Shown: positions 6,790 through 14,630, counted from the stretch's first letter. The stretch: DNA of 17,359 nt from Proteiniphilum sp. (GCA_031284475.1 JAISZV010000126.1:1-17359); one strand, 5' to 3'. Numbers and translations are program-made. The notes: generated by a model not told the origin, from the sequence alone.

Positions 6790-7656
6790 TTATTCTTTGT
6801 CGCACCATACGAAATATTCGTCGAATGTTTCCTGCCAATCGGGTTTCTTCTCAAAAAGGCCGAAGACCGACGATCCCGATCCGCTCATGGAGGCATACAC
6901 AGCTCCCATTTCGTAAAGCGATTGCCTGATCCTGCAAATTTTGGGAAATTTTTTGAAAACGGGCGTCTCGAAGTCATTTTTCAGCAGTTCCCTCCATGTT
7001 TCCGGTGGTTTACGAACGATCTCTTTCAGCGGAAAATCCGGTTTCCGCGGGGTGATCATTGCATAAGCCTCTTTGGTAGAAACCATGATGTCCGGTTTCA
7101 CTATGAGGAGCGAGTAGTTGTCCAAGTCTAATTCTATGGGTTCCAGTTCGTCGCCGGTACCTGTGGCGAAAACGGGCCGGTTCAGGATAAAAAAGGGACA
7201 ATCGGCTCCCAGGCGGGCAGCCCGTAGTATCAGTTCCTTTTTTGAGTATCCTAAGGCGAAGGTCTCATTAAGTAGTTTGAGCATAAAATCAGCGACCGAA
7301 GAACCGCCGCCCAACCCCGCGCCGGCCGGAATCTTTTTCAACAGGTGTATATCTATCTCCGGCAGTTTTTTTTCTGTTGCGATCAGTTTAAGCGCTTTGA
7401 TCGCCAGATTATTTTCCGGATTTCCTTCAATCGGAATACCGGACTGAAAAAGACGGTACTGCCGTGGAGAAGCCGTTGATCCCGTGCTTCCGGTAAATTC
7501 CGGAATGTCCGTAGTTTCCTCTTGCGCCGGTATGATCTCCAGGGCGTCTTTCAGCCCGACAGGATAAAAAACGGTCTCCAGGTTGTGGTAGCCGTCCGTC
7601 CGGCGGGAAACAACGTGGAGTCCTAAATTGATTTTCGCATTGGGAAAACAGATCAT
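6790..7656 (-). CDS. ispE: 4-diphosphocytidyl-2-C-methyl-D-erythritol kinase IspE
   Basis: IspE phosphorylates the 2-hydroxyl of CDP-methylerythritol in the non-mevalonate (MEP) isoprenoid pathway. The 288-residue GHMP-kinase protein shows FPNAKINLGL (4-13; catalytic Lys8), DGYHNLETVF (21-30), the ATP-binding loop PAGAGLGGGSSVAD (110-123), LGADCPFF (149-156; the proposed catalytic base is Asp152) and the C-terminal SMSGSGSSVFG (256-266). I chose the ATG at 7654-7656 because MICFPNAKINLGL is the usual start of the family. An in-frame ATG at 7728 would add 24 basic, non-conserved residues. The glycine loop continues as SSVAD where most homologues I know have SSDAA or SSNAA. A -7 box lies at 7751-7758, about 95 bp upstream. 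Confidence 0.94.
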   Translation of the reverse strand: MICFPNAKINLGLHVVSRRTDGYHNLETVFYPVGLKDALEIIPAQEETTDIPEFTGSTGSTASPRQYRLFQSGIPIEGNPENNLAIKALKLIATEKKLPEIDIHLLKKIPAGAGLGGGSSVADFMLKLLNETFALGYSKKELILRAARLGADCPFFILNRPVFATGTGDELEPIELDLDNYSLLIVKPDIMVSTKEAYAMITPRKPDFPLKEIVRKPPETWRELLKNDFETPVFKKFPKICRIRQSLYEMGAVYASMSGSGSSVFGLFEKKPDWQETFDEYFVWCDKE

Positions 7657-7750
7657 TCGCCGTTTACTTTTCGATAAATTTAGCCTATTTCTATTTCCGG
7701 CACATTCAAAGCCATTTTGTTCCGGCATTCACGTAGCGAAATAGTTCCTG

Positions 7751-7758
7751 CAAATATA
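7751..7758 (-). promoter_or_regulatory. Predicted -7 box of the ispE promoter
   Basis: Minus strand TATATTTG, a perfect TAnnTTTG, followed by CAG. Transcription would begin near 7745, giving a leader of about 90 nt to the chosen ATG, or about 17 nt to the alternative upstream ATG at 7728. Confidence 0.5.
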
Positions 7759-7912
7759 CGGATTTTATTTTTAACTCTCTCATTCTTTATTTCACGTCCC
7801 TTGTAATTCTATCATGCGTAAAAATTAGAAAATATTTCACGTAAAAGCGTGGATCAATGTAATCATAAACATTCATACAGCGCACATTTTTTATTATGAG
7901 GTTATACTCTCC

Positions 7913-10066
7913 TCAAAACTCAAACGCCGCCCGTACCCCCAGTTGTTTGAGTGCGGTTTTGTGGAACGAGCAGAAGGCGCCCGCATTGAAAAAGCGGTTG
8001 CCGATACCATATCCGAGTTCGGTATAGGAGACGATTTGAGGCGTGTGTAGCTGGCTCAGGTAGATTCGTTCGTTTTCGGCAAAGTCCGATACGAACGGAA
8101 TATTTTTCAGTATCAGGAAGGGCGCTTCAAACATAATATGCGCCTGAATGTATGAGTCGGAGGCATTATACAACTCGCGGCCCAGCAGGTTGAAAATGCC
8201 GCCTAATCCATCGTCCCAGTTTTCGGGGAAGTTGCTTTTGGAGAAATATACAAAATCGGCGAAATATTCCGTTTTCTGGTCGATGAACTTACCCGCGCCC
8301 AAGTGATACTGGAGCGAATGCCTCAATCCGAACGGTATATTCTGGCTTATATCCAATTCAACGCGGTTGTATTCCGACGTACTACCGAGAATATGCTGGA
8401 AACTTCGTGATAACTCCAGTTTGAAAGTTGGAAAAGGCGACCGTTCATATATCTTTTGCCGCCCGTCATACCGGTAATACTGTCGCGGAGTCCAACTGAT
8501 ACGGACAAACGGGGCAAATGATTTCTTGACGCCGAACATATCCTCTATCGGTTCACTGTCGGGTGCGGTGGAGCGTAGCTTGCTCATGTTGCCCTTGCTC
8601 TTTCTGATATGGTAATCGATCCCTGTCTGTAATAGCATGCCATTGGTCATTTCGTAGGTATTGAAGAGTTTCAGATAGTAATCCCTGTAATAATTTACGG
8701 AGATTTCATCAAAGTTGATCCCCCGGTTATTGAGGCTGTCTTGTATCTGGTCTACGAACAGTGAACTGTAGATAGGGTTTCCGTTTCCGATAGAGACGGA
8801 GGCGCTTCCCAACCGGTAAGGTTCATAATTCCATGTGGTGGTCAGGTCTGTGAAAAATTCTTTGCGGTGGAACATATACCCTGCGAAAGCATCCATCTTC
8901 ACGGTACGGTTACGTTTCAGGTCAAAATTAAAAGATAGTTTCTGGCGGTAGGTTATGCCGTCGCGCGAGGTATATCCGACCATCAGCGGGTTGAGTAGCC
9001 CCGAATAACCTATTGCCGTCGACCGGTACTTGTAGTTCGAGTTCATCACCATGCGTTGCGCCACCTGCTGCGCGATGTTCGGGCTGCGGAGAGAGTCTCC
9101 GCCGGCTTTGCGGGTTGCTTCCTCTGCTTGCTGCTGCAAGTGTTGCGCCAACACATCCCTTTCCCTGGCCTGCAAGGGGATGGGGCGGCGTTCATTCCAG
9201 AAGGTAGAGTCGCTTTGCAGTGGTACCGGGCCCAGCCTTACTTTATAAAAATCGCTGATATTGAGTGAACGCACCGGTTCCGTGGACTGCCTCAACCGCA
9301 CCTCCTGGTAGTTGATAGTTGCCAGGTGCCTGCTTGCCAGTACATTCCCTAAGTATGAAGCCGTTTCATAAATAGTGAACCGTACCGGTAAATAGTTGGT
9401 GATCCACTCGTCTCCCATAGTCATCTCGAACGAAAAATCGGAGAAAATATCGATCCCTTCGCCCCTGAAAAAGATCACGCGCCAGGTTCCCCGCTCTATA
9501 ATGAATGTTCCTTTCAGCAGTTTACTGTTTTCATAAATGGGGTTGAAATTGATGCTGTAATAGGTTTTTTCGTTTTCGGTGAAAGTACGTGTCAGATTGT
9601 AGCGGTAATATTTTGATGTGTTGAACCTGATGGGCATGAAAAAACTTTCATCGTTGGTACTCTCTCCGTAGATATTGATATTTAACAACTCAAACGGTAT
9701 CATGTCAATATCTTTCCCGGCGGTGAGCGTTCCGGTCACATGCCGTATATCCTGTACGTAATTATTCGGGTAGTCAAACCGTAAATCGCTGATTGTCTCG
9801 ATCACAGCCGCTTCATTGTAAGGATCGTGCAACACGAACCGGGGAATCAGATGGGTATATTTATAGAGAAAATTCTTTTTTACGGTCTCCACATAGGTAC
9901 GCGTATATATTTCCGCTGAAAAACTCTCTACCAGATCGTTATATTTCTCAGCAGCGCTCATTGCCCTCTTCATAACGGTATCTACCGGCAGTTCCGCCTG
10001 TAATGCGAAACTTTTGAAGGAAGCAATGTACAAAAACAGTATATATACGGCGACTTTCCCTTTCAT
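7913..10066 (-). CDS. DUF5686-family outer-membrane protein
   Basis: A 717-residue exported protein of the Bacteroidetes DUF5686 family; the biochemical role is not known. Residues 1 to about 22 form a signal peptide (basic MKGK, hydrophobic core, small residues near FALQA). Residues about 25-290 are the conserved N-terminal part (AEKYNDLVESFSAEIYTRTY; FIIERGTWRVIFFRGEGIDIFSDF). From about residue 350 the sequence is rich in alternating aromatic and polar strands (FNFDLKRNRTVKMDAFAGYM; VELDISQNIPFGLRHSLQYHLG), and it ends in AAFEF. A terminal Phe is the usual signal for insertion by the BAM complex, so a C-terminal beta-barrel is inferred. Many family members are longer and start with a carboxypeptidase-regulatory-like domain, which is absent here. 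It is transcribed divergently from the CRP-family gene. Confidence 0.82.
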   Translation of the reverse strand: MKGKVAVYILFLYIASFKSFALQAELPVDTVMKRAMSAAEKYNDLVESFSAEIYTRTYVETVKKNFLYKYTHLIPRFVLHDPYNEAAVIETISDLRFDYPNNYVQDIRHVTGTLTAGKDIDMIPFELLNINIYGESTNDESFFMPIRFNTSKYYRYNLTRTFTENEKTYYSINFNPIYENSKLLKGTFIIERGTWRVIFFRGEGIDIFSDFSFEMTMGDEWITNYLPVRFTIYETASYLGNVLASRHLATINYQEVRLRQSTEPVRSLNISDFYKVRLGPVPLQSDSTFWNERRPIPLQARERDVLAQHLQQQAEEATRKAGGDSLRSPNIAQQVAQRMVMNSNYKYRSTAIGYSGLLNPLMVGYTSRDGITYRQKLSFNFDLKRNRTVKMDAFAGYMFHRKEFFTDLTTTWNYEPYRLGSASVSIGNGNPIYSSLFVDQIQDSLNNRGINFDEISVNYYRDYYLKLFNTYEMTNGMLLQTGIDYHIRKSKGNMSKLRSTAPDSEPIEDMFGVKKSFAPFVRISWTPRQYYRYDGRQKIYERSPFPTFKLELSRSFQHILGSTSEYNRVELDISQNIPFGLRHSLQYHLGAGKFIDQKTEYFADFVYFSKSNFPENWDDGLGGIFNLLGRELYNASDSYIQAHIMFEAPFLILKNIPFVSDFAENERIYLSQLHTPQIVSYTELGYGIGNRFFNAGAFCSFHKTALKQLGVRAAFEF

Positions 10067-10079
10067 TTCTTACAGGTTG

Positions 10080-10087
10080 CAAACTTA
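10080..10087 (-). promoter_or_regulatory. Predicted -7 box of the DUF5686 gene
   Basis: Minus strand TAAGTTTG, followed by CAA. A TTTT lies 20 nt upstream at 10108-10111, a weak -33 candidate. The start would be near 10075, leaving a leader of only about 10 nt. Confidence 0.5.
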
Positions 10088-10140
10088 CATTTTTTTTTTA
10101 ACCGCTGAAAATTTTTATACGTAGGATAACGTGTAAGTAA

Positions 10141-10157
10141 TCCGGTTTTTTACCGGA
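10141..10157. promoter_or_regulatory. Inverted repeat TCCGGT-N5-ACCGGA in the divergent intergenic region
   Basis: Perfect 6-bp arms around TTTTT, in the 196-bp region between the DUF5686 and CRP-family genes and upstream of both predicted promoters. Possible operator; no binding protein can be assigned. Confidence 0.35.
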
Positions 10158-10226
10158 AAAATTTGCCCGGGAGATTCTTTCGATAGCAAAAAAGATGTTT
10201 TTTACGGTTATTTATAAAAAAACCGG

Positions 10227-10234
10227 TATATTTG
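10227..10234 (+). promoter_or_regulatory. Predicted -7 box of the CRP/FNR-family gene
   Basis: TATATTTG, a perfect TAnnTTTG match, 29 bp before the ATG at 10263. A TTTA at 10202-10205 is the nearest -33-like element, 21 nt upstream. Confidence 0.55.
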
Positions 10235-10239
10235 TGTTT

Positions 10240-10254
10240 TAGAACATAGTTCTA
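10240..10254. promoter_or_regulatory. 15-bp palindrome TAGAAC-ATA-GTTCTA at the predicted start site
   Basis: Perfect 6-bp arms with a 3-bp spacer, located 6 bp after the -7 box and 8 bp before the start codon. A dimeric regulator bound here would block initiation, so autoregulation by the encoded CRP-family protein is plausible but unproven. Confidence 0.45.
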
Positions 10255-10262
10255 TAACATTC

Positions 10263-10964
10263 ATGGCCGGAAAGAAGAAAGATATAATCGATTTATCCTC
10301 CACACTACCCGATATATGGAGGATGCTGACGGATGCTGAACGCGAAATTCTGCGCAGTAGCGCCCGTATAGTTCATTTTAAAAAAAATGAACTGCTCTAT
10401 CTTGAAGATGATACGCCCAAAGACCTGATGTGTCTTTTTTCAGGAAAGGTAAAGATTCTCAAAAGTGGAGTAGGAGGCCGAAGCCAGATTATCAGGATCA
10501 TACGTCCTGTGCAATATTTCGGTTACAGGGCTTATTTTGCACGGGAGAATTATGTGACCGCCGCTATGGCTTTTGAGTCCTGTACCGTCTGCATGATTCC
10601 CATGGAACTGATAGAGAAGTTCCTGCGCAGGAACGGCAACCTGGCTCTTTTCTTCATTCAGATGTTATCGGTCGACCTTGGTATTGCCGACCAAAGGGTT
10701 GTTAACCTTACGCAAAAGCATGTGCGTGGAAGGTTGGCGGAATCGCTGTTGGCCTTGAAAGAGAGTTACGGACTCGAAGAAGATGGCGCTACCATCAACA
10801 TCTATCTGGCGCGCGAAGACCTGGCCAGCCTCTCCAATATGACCACATCCAACGCCATCCGCACCCTGTCTAATTTTGTGAACGAACGTATCATCGCCAT
10901 CGACGGCAGGAAAATAAAAATCATCGATGAAGAGAGGCTCCATAAAATAAGCCGCATGGGATGA
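10263..10964 (+). CDS. CRP/FNR-family transcriptional regulator
   Basis: A 233-residue regulator with a cyclic-nucleotide-binding-like beta roll (about 36-120: HFKKNELLYLEDDTPKDLMC, then FSGKVKILKSG) joined by a long helix (about 125-155) to a winged helix-turn-helix (about 156-222). The likely recognition helix is within SNMTTSNAIRTLSNF (191-205). The phosphate-binding signature for cAMP (GELAL...RSAT type) is missing: the equivalent stretch is YFGYRAYFARENYVTAA. FNR-type cluster cysteines are also missing (only Cys57, Cys107 and Cys110 are present). The effector is therefore unknown. The start is fixed by the ATG 29 bp after a -7 box. The GH3 gene follows after 140 bp with its own promoter box. 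Confidence 0.92.
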   Translation: MAGKKKDIIDLSSTLPDIWRMLTDAEREILRSSARIVHFKKNELLYLEDDTPKDLMCLFSGKVKILKSGVGGRSQIIRIIRPVQYFGYRAYFARENYVTAAMAFESCTVCMIPMELIEKFLRRNGNLALFFIQMLSVDLGIADQRVVNLTQKHVRGRLAESLLALKESYGLEEDGATINIYLAREDLASLSNMTTSNAIRTLSNFVNERIIAIDGRKIKIIDEERLHKISRMG

Positions 10965-11079
10965 GTTTGTTTGGCGGGATGCGTCCTGCGAGAAAAACTG
11001 CTTGGGATGCGTACCGGGAGGGGAGTTGTTTTTTGACTTAAATTGTGAATTTGTTTTTCGGATTTTCAAAACTCGTGCC

Positions 11080-11087
11080 TACCTTTG
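11080..11087 (+). promoter_or_regulatory. Predicted -7 box of the GH3-family gene
   Basis: TACCTTTG, a perfect TAnnTTTG match, 18 bp before the ATG at 11105. T-rich sequence lies at the -33 distance, but there is no exact TTTG with ideal spacing. Confidence 0.5.
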
Positions 11088-11104
11088 TGTTTTAATCATA
11101 TAAA

Positions 11105-12640
11105 ATGATTCAAAAAATAACCCGCTCCATACTCACCGGTTATTATATGCCGGTAAAGAAATTTGTAGAAGACCCGCTGGGAATACAACAACAAACGCTG
11201 GACTATTTGCTCCGGCATGGGCGGAATACACTTTACGGAAAAGAAAACAACTTTCAGTCCATCCGGGACAGTTGCGATTTTACTGCCCGGGTACCGGTCA
11301 TCTCGTATGAAGAGTTGCGCCCCTACCTCGATAAAATAATACTCAACAAGCAACAGAATGTACTCTGGGATACTCCGGTAAAGTGGTTTGCCATGTCTTC
11401 GGGTACTACTGAAGACAAAAGTAAATATATCCCTGTTACCAGAGAGTCGTTATACAACGGCAATTACCGCGCCGGCTATCACATGCTGGGAATCTATGCA
11501 CACCATCATCCCGATACCGCATTCATATTGGGTAAAACATTGGTGCTGGGCGGAAGCCGGCAAATCAACCGTATCGGAGGGGACATTTATACGGGCGATA
11601 TCTCCGCTATTCTGATGAAGAATCTCCCGGCGCCGGCAAAGAGAAGAAGAACGCCCGAACGTATTGTCCTGTTGCCCGACTGGGAAGAGAAGCTGCAAAA
11701 GCTGGCGAAATATGTAATCAAAGCAGATATTCGCGCTATGGTGGGAGTACCTTCCTGGATGCTGGTATTGCTGAAAAAGATTGTGAATGAGACCGGTTGT
11801 TCTGTTCCCGAACTATGGCCCCGGCTCGAAGTGTTCTTCCACGGCGGAGTCGGCTTCCTGCCGTTCCAAGAACAGTATGCAAAGCTGATCCCTTCGGAAA
11901 AGATGCGTTATTGGGAGACCTATAACGCTTCGGAGGGATTCTTCGGCGTACAGTTTTCATCCGGCTCCAAAGATATGCTATTGCTGCTCGATAACGAGGT
12001 TTATTACGAATTTATCCCTGCCTCGGAGTGGGACAAAGATAATCCGCTTGCCGTTCCCTTGGGCGAGGTGGAGACCGGTAAACCGTATGCCGTAGTAATC
12101 TCCACCAGCGGAGGGCTTTGGCGCTACAAGATAGGCGACACCATTCAATTTACCTCCACGGAACCTTACCTTTTCAAGATTACCGGACGTACCAAACAGT
12201 TTATCAATGCTTTCGGAGAGGAACTGATTGTAGACAATGCCGACAAAGCCATTGATGAAGCCTGCCGCCGTACCGGAGCGAAAGTGACCGAATACACTGC
12301 CGCGCCGGTCTATTTCGGGGAACACCACAACGGAGCGCATGAGTGGCTTATAGAATTTGAAACCCCGCCTGCCGGCGACCTCGCCGAATTTACCCGTATT
12401 CTCGACGAGAGACTCAAACAGCTTAATTCCGATTATGAAGCAAAGCGATCCTACAACCTCTCGTTGGGTATGCCGGTTGTGAAAGCCGTGGAAAGAGACG
12501 TATTTTACAACTGGTTGAAATATAGGAAGAAATCGGGAGGACAAAACAAAATCCCCAAGCTCTCCAACGACCGGAAATATGTGGACAGTATCCTGGAATT
12601 TATCGCGTCGGAACGCGTAGGAGAACCGTTGAAATCCTAA
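11105..12640 (+). CDS. GH3-family acyl-adenylating protein
   Basis: A 511-residue member of the GH3 family, named after plant enzymes that conjugate jasmonate or auxin to amino acids and belonging to the adenylating (ANL) superfamily. Motif I SSGTTEDKSKYIPVT (98-112), motif II YNASEGFFG (273-281) and motif III WRYKIGD (339-345) are all intact, as is the FGEEL stretch (370-374) before the mobile C-terminal domain. By family logic it would activate a carboxylate with ATP and pass the acyl group to an amine or another acceptor. Bacterial members are common in Bacteroidetes, but I know of no established substrate. No signal peptide; cytoplasmic. It follows the CRP-family regulator and is separated from bamD by 82 bp with a promoter box. 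Confidence 0.9.
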   Translation: MIQKITRSILTGYYMPVKKFVEDPLGIQQQTLDYLLRHGRNTLYGKENNFQSIRDSCDFTARVPVISYEELRPYLDKIILNKQQNVLWDTPVKWFAMSSGTTEDKSKYIPVTRESLYNGNYRAGYHMLGIYAHHHPDTAFILGKTLVLGGSRQINRIGGDIYTGDISAILMKNLPAPAKRRRTPERIVLLPDWEEKLQKLAKYVIKADIRAMVGVPSWMLVLLKKIVNETGCSVPELWPRLEVFFHGGVGFLPFQEQYAKLIPSEKMRYWETYNASEGFFGVQFSSGSKDMLLLLDNEVYYEFIPASEWDKDNPLAVPLGEVETGKPYAVVISTSGGLWRYKIGDTIQFTSTEPYLFKITGRTKQFINAFGEELIVDNADKAIDEACRRTGAKVTEYTAAPVYFGEHHNGAHEWLIEFETPPAGDLAEFTRILDERLKQLNSDYEAKRSYNLSLGMPVVKAVERDVFYNWLKYRKKSGGQNKIPKLSNDRKYVDSILEFIASERVGEPLKS

Positions 12641-12689
12641 AATTGAATAAAAACTCGCGATTCGTTATACATTAATGAGAAAGATTCAG

Positions 12690-12697
12690 TAAATTTG
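12690..12697 (+). promoter_or_regulatory. Predicted -7 box of the bamD-rpoZ-DUF4293 operon
   Basis: TAAATTTG, a perfect TAnnTTTG match, 25 bp before the bamD ATG. No clear -33 TTTG. Confidence 0.55.
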
Positions 12698-12722
12698 CGC
12701 GCTAAAACCCACTTGTGACGTA

Positions 12723-13541
12723 ATGAGAATAAAACCATTCTATTTTATTTTACTGTTCGCTTTGGCGTTGAACTCCTGTAACGAGTACAACAAAATTCTG
12801 AAAAGTACCGACAGGGACTTGAAATACAGTTATGCCAAAAAGTATTTCGAGGAAGGAAAATACGGCCGCTCCATCACGCTCCTCGAAGAGTTGGTCTCTT
12901 TTATGAAAGGGACGGCACAGGCCGAAGAGTCGCTCTATCTTCTGGCTCAGAGCCATTATAACTCGAAAGACTACTTTTCGGCTACGCAATGGTTCACAAA
13001 CTACTATAACACCTATCCCAGCGGAGAATATGCCGAGCCGGCTCTTTTCTATTCCGCTTACGGCATGTATCTCGATTCGCCCGAAGCCCGTTTAGACCAG
13101 ACGAAGACCTACACAGCCATTGCAGAGTTCCAGACATATATCGAACGTTATCCGCAAACCGAGAGAGCCGGGCAAGCGAAGAACTACCTGTTTGAGTTGC
13201 AAGAAAAGCTGGCTTATAAGGAATTGCTGGCTTCCCAACTCTATCTGAACCTCGGAAATTATAAGGGGAATAATTACGAATCGGCTGTTATTACCGCACG
13301 TGAAGCGATGAAAAGTTACCCCTTCTCCAAGTATCTGGAGGAGTATCAAATCACCATTCTACGCGCCCGTTTCGAGTACGCTCAGAATAGTACGTTACGG
13401 GCGCAACCCGAGCGTTACCGCTTAGTGGTTGATGAATATTTCAACTATAAAAATTCATTCCCCGAAGGTAACTATATGGGCGAAGCAGATAAGTATTACC
13501 GCGAAGCACAGGGGAAAATTGACCTGCTTCCTACCTCCTGA
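12723..13541 (+). CDS. bamD: Outer-membrane assembly lipoprotein BamD
   Basis: BamD is the lipid-anchored component of the BAM complex that folds beta-barrel proteins into the outer membrane. The 272-residue protein begins with a lipoprotein signal peptide: MRIKPF, a hydrophobic core, and the lipobox LNSC with the lipidated Cys19. The mature part is made of TPR-like helical pairs, visible as repeated blocks such as YAKKYFEEGKYGRSITLLEELV, AEESLYLLAQSHYNSKDYFSATQWF and AIAEFQTYIERYPQTERAGQA. Length and architecture fit BamD (YfiO). The next gene, rpoZ, follows after 30 bp, and bamD followed by omega is a common order in Bacteroidetes. Confidence 0.92.
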   Translation: MRIKPFYFILLFALALNSCNEYNKILKSTDRDLKYSYAKKYFEEGKYGRSITLLEELVSFMKGTAQAEESLYLLAQSHYNSKDYFSATQWFTNYYNTYPSGEYAEPALFYSAYGMYLDSPEARLDQTKTYTAIAEFQTYIERYPQTERAGQAKNYLFELQEKLAYKELLASQLYLNLGNYKGNNYESAVITAREAMKSYPFSKYLEEYQITILRARFEYAQNSTLRAQPERYRLVVDEYFNYKNSFPEGNYMGEADKYYREAQGKIDLLPTS

Positions 13542-13571
13542 GTATTAAAAAAACAAGACAGACAATAAAAG

Positions 13572-13907
13572 ATGGATTACAAGAAAATTGCTGCAAGCAC
13601 CAACACCGAGACGCGCGATGTAATGAAAATGTCGGATACGGTGGGCAACGTATATGAAATGGTGATGATTATCAGTAAGAGAGCCAACCAACTGGCCGTT
13701 GAGATGAAACAGGATCTTGACGCCAAGTTACAGGAGTTCGCTTCCTACAGCGATAATCTGGAAGAGGTATTTGAAAATCATGAACAGATAGAGATTTCCC
13801 GTTTTTATGAAAAATTGCCCAAGCCTTCTCTGCTGGCTATAGAAGAGTGGAAAGAAGGGGCGGTTTCTTACCGTAATCCGTCCAAGGAAAAAGAAATGTT
13901 CGGGTAG
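13572..13907 (+). CDS. rpoZ: DNA-directed RNA polymerase omega subunit (Rpb6-like)
   Basis: Omega binds the beta-prime subunit and helps core RNA polymerase assemble. At 111 residues it is slightly longer than E. coli omega (91), as usual in Bacteroidetes. The diagnostic part is GNVYEMVMIISKRANQLAVEMK (25-46), which corresponds to the conserved helix with the A-x-Q-L pattern of omega/Rpb6. The C-terminal EEWKEGAVSYRNP is typical of the phylum. The leader between bamD and this ATG is A-rich (AAAAAAACAAGAC, then AATAAAAG) with no Shine-Dalgarno site. It ends 1 nt before the DUF4293 gene, so the two are almost certainly translated from one mRNA. Confidence 0.88.
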   Translation: MDYKKIAASTNTETRDVMKMSDTVGNVYEMVMIISKRANQLAVEMKQDLDAKLQEFASYSDNLEEVFENHEQIEISRFYEKLPKPSLLAIEEWKEGAVSYRNPSKEKEMFG

Positions 13908-13908
13908 T

Positions 13909-14364
13909 ATGTTGCAACGTATCCAATCGGTTTTTCTCCTGTTGGCAGCGGCGGCTATGCTGATTGCATCCGTAACGCCCTTAGCCGTATTCTTTTACAA
14001 CACCGATAGGGCAGTGTTTGAAGCGATGGGAGTCTATCTGAACGGTCAACTCAAAGACTCTACGTGGGGTTTGTTCGTTATAGGCGCCGCCGGTTCGGCG
14101 TTGGCACTTTTTACGGTATTTCTCTACAAAAAAAGGATGTTGCAGATACGCTTTTCTATTTTTAATATTGTCCTCATGATAGGGTTTTATCTCTATATAG
14201 GATTTATCGTATATCAACTCGTTTCCGTAGAGAGTCTTCACTTTCAGAAAGTAGGCATAGCTATTATTATGCCTGTTATTGCCATCATCCTCACCATTCT
14301 TGCCATTCGCAGAATAGGCGCCGACGAAGCGCTGGTGCGTTCGCTCGACAGGCTTAGAAAATAA
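13909..14364 (+). CDS. DUF4293-family inner-membrane protein
   Basis: A 151-residue membrane protein with four predicted hydrophobic helices at about residues 6-29, 52-73, 83-106 and 116-134, and a charged C-terminal tail (RSLDRLRK). The start MLQRIQSVFLLLAA and the overall layout match the Bacteroidetes DUF4293 family, whose function is not known. It starts 1 nt after the rpoZ stop and is the last gene of the bamD operon in this window. No catalytic or ligand-binding motif is apparent. Confidence 0.85.
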   Translation: MLQRIQSVFLLLAAAAMLIASVTPLAVFFYNTDRAVFEAMGVYLNGQLKDSTWGLFVIGAAGSALALFTVFLYKKRMLQIRFSIFNIVLMIGFYLYIGFIVYQLVSVESLHFQKVGIAIIMPVIAIILTILAIRRIGADEALVRSLDRLRK

Positions 14365-14614
14365 AAGGGCAAAATCTCCCTACATCATATACCTACCGTA
14401 TAGCGTAAGGGTCGCCGGTCAATTATGCCTGTTTCATCCTGCGAACATCTCCGGGTTCCGGCCCGTTTTATTCTTCCGGAAAAAATAACAGATAAATTTG
14501 ATTACGATTTCCCGGTCCGCGACTGCAAAGTAGCTTTTAACGCCTTGCAGGAGATGCGTATCTCTCGCCGCCGGGATGCTATAAACGGGGTTTTTATTGC
14601 AGTTGGCGTAAAAT
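14365..14614. other. Gap with no recognisable gene
   Basis: About 250 bp between the DUF4293 stop and the 3' end of the SRP RNA. It contains an ATG-started frame of 63 codons on the + strand (14425-14616) with no recognised family and no good leader, a small GC hairpin at 14452-14465, and an isolated TAAATTTG box near 14492. The frame's stop lies in the T-run that ends the SRP RNA gene. I see no tRNA or other known RNA. Confidence 0.4.
14452..14472 (+). terminator. Weak terminator-like hairpin downstream of DUF4293
   Basis: CGGG and CCCG (14452-14455 and 14462-14465) can pair around a 6-nt loop and are followed by TTTTATT. The stem is only 4 bp and lies about 90 bp after the gene, so this is a weak candidate for the end of the bamD operon. 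Confidence 0.25.
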
Positions 14615-14630
14615 AAAAAAGGGTAAGCTT
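14615..14630 (-). terminator. Intrinsic terminator formed by the SRP RNA closing stem
   Basis: The 3' strand AAGCTTACCC followed by six Ts ends the RNA. The stem is the terminal helix of the SRP RNA itself, pairing with 14709-14716. Confidence 0.6.

Noticed and set aside
7840..7853. CACG-N6-CGTG palindrome in the ispE upstream gap
   Set aside because: A 4-bp arm is likely to occur by chance and it is not placed at either promoter box.
7889..7915. Possible terminator after the DUF5686 gene (GAGG...CCTC)
   Set aside because: Only a 4-bp stem with a 9-nt loop and no U-run in the direction of transcription.
10976..11012. Direct repeat GGGATGCGT (10976-10984 and 11004-11012) after the CRP-family gene
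   Set aside because: Two 9-bp copies 28 bp apart with no surrounding symmetry; too little to call an attachment site or regulatory element.
14425..14616. 63-codon + strand open reading frame as a small protein gene
   Set aside because: No recognisable family, no good leader, and its stop lies in the SRP RNA terminator T-run. Kept only as part of an unexplained gap.
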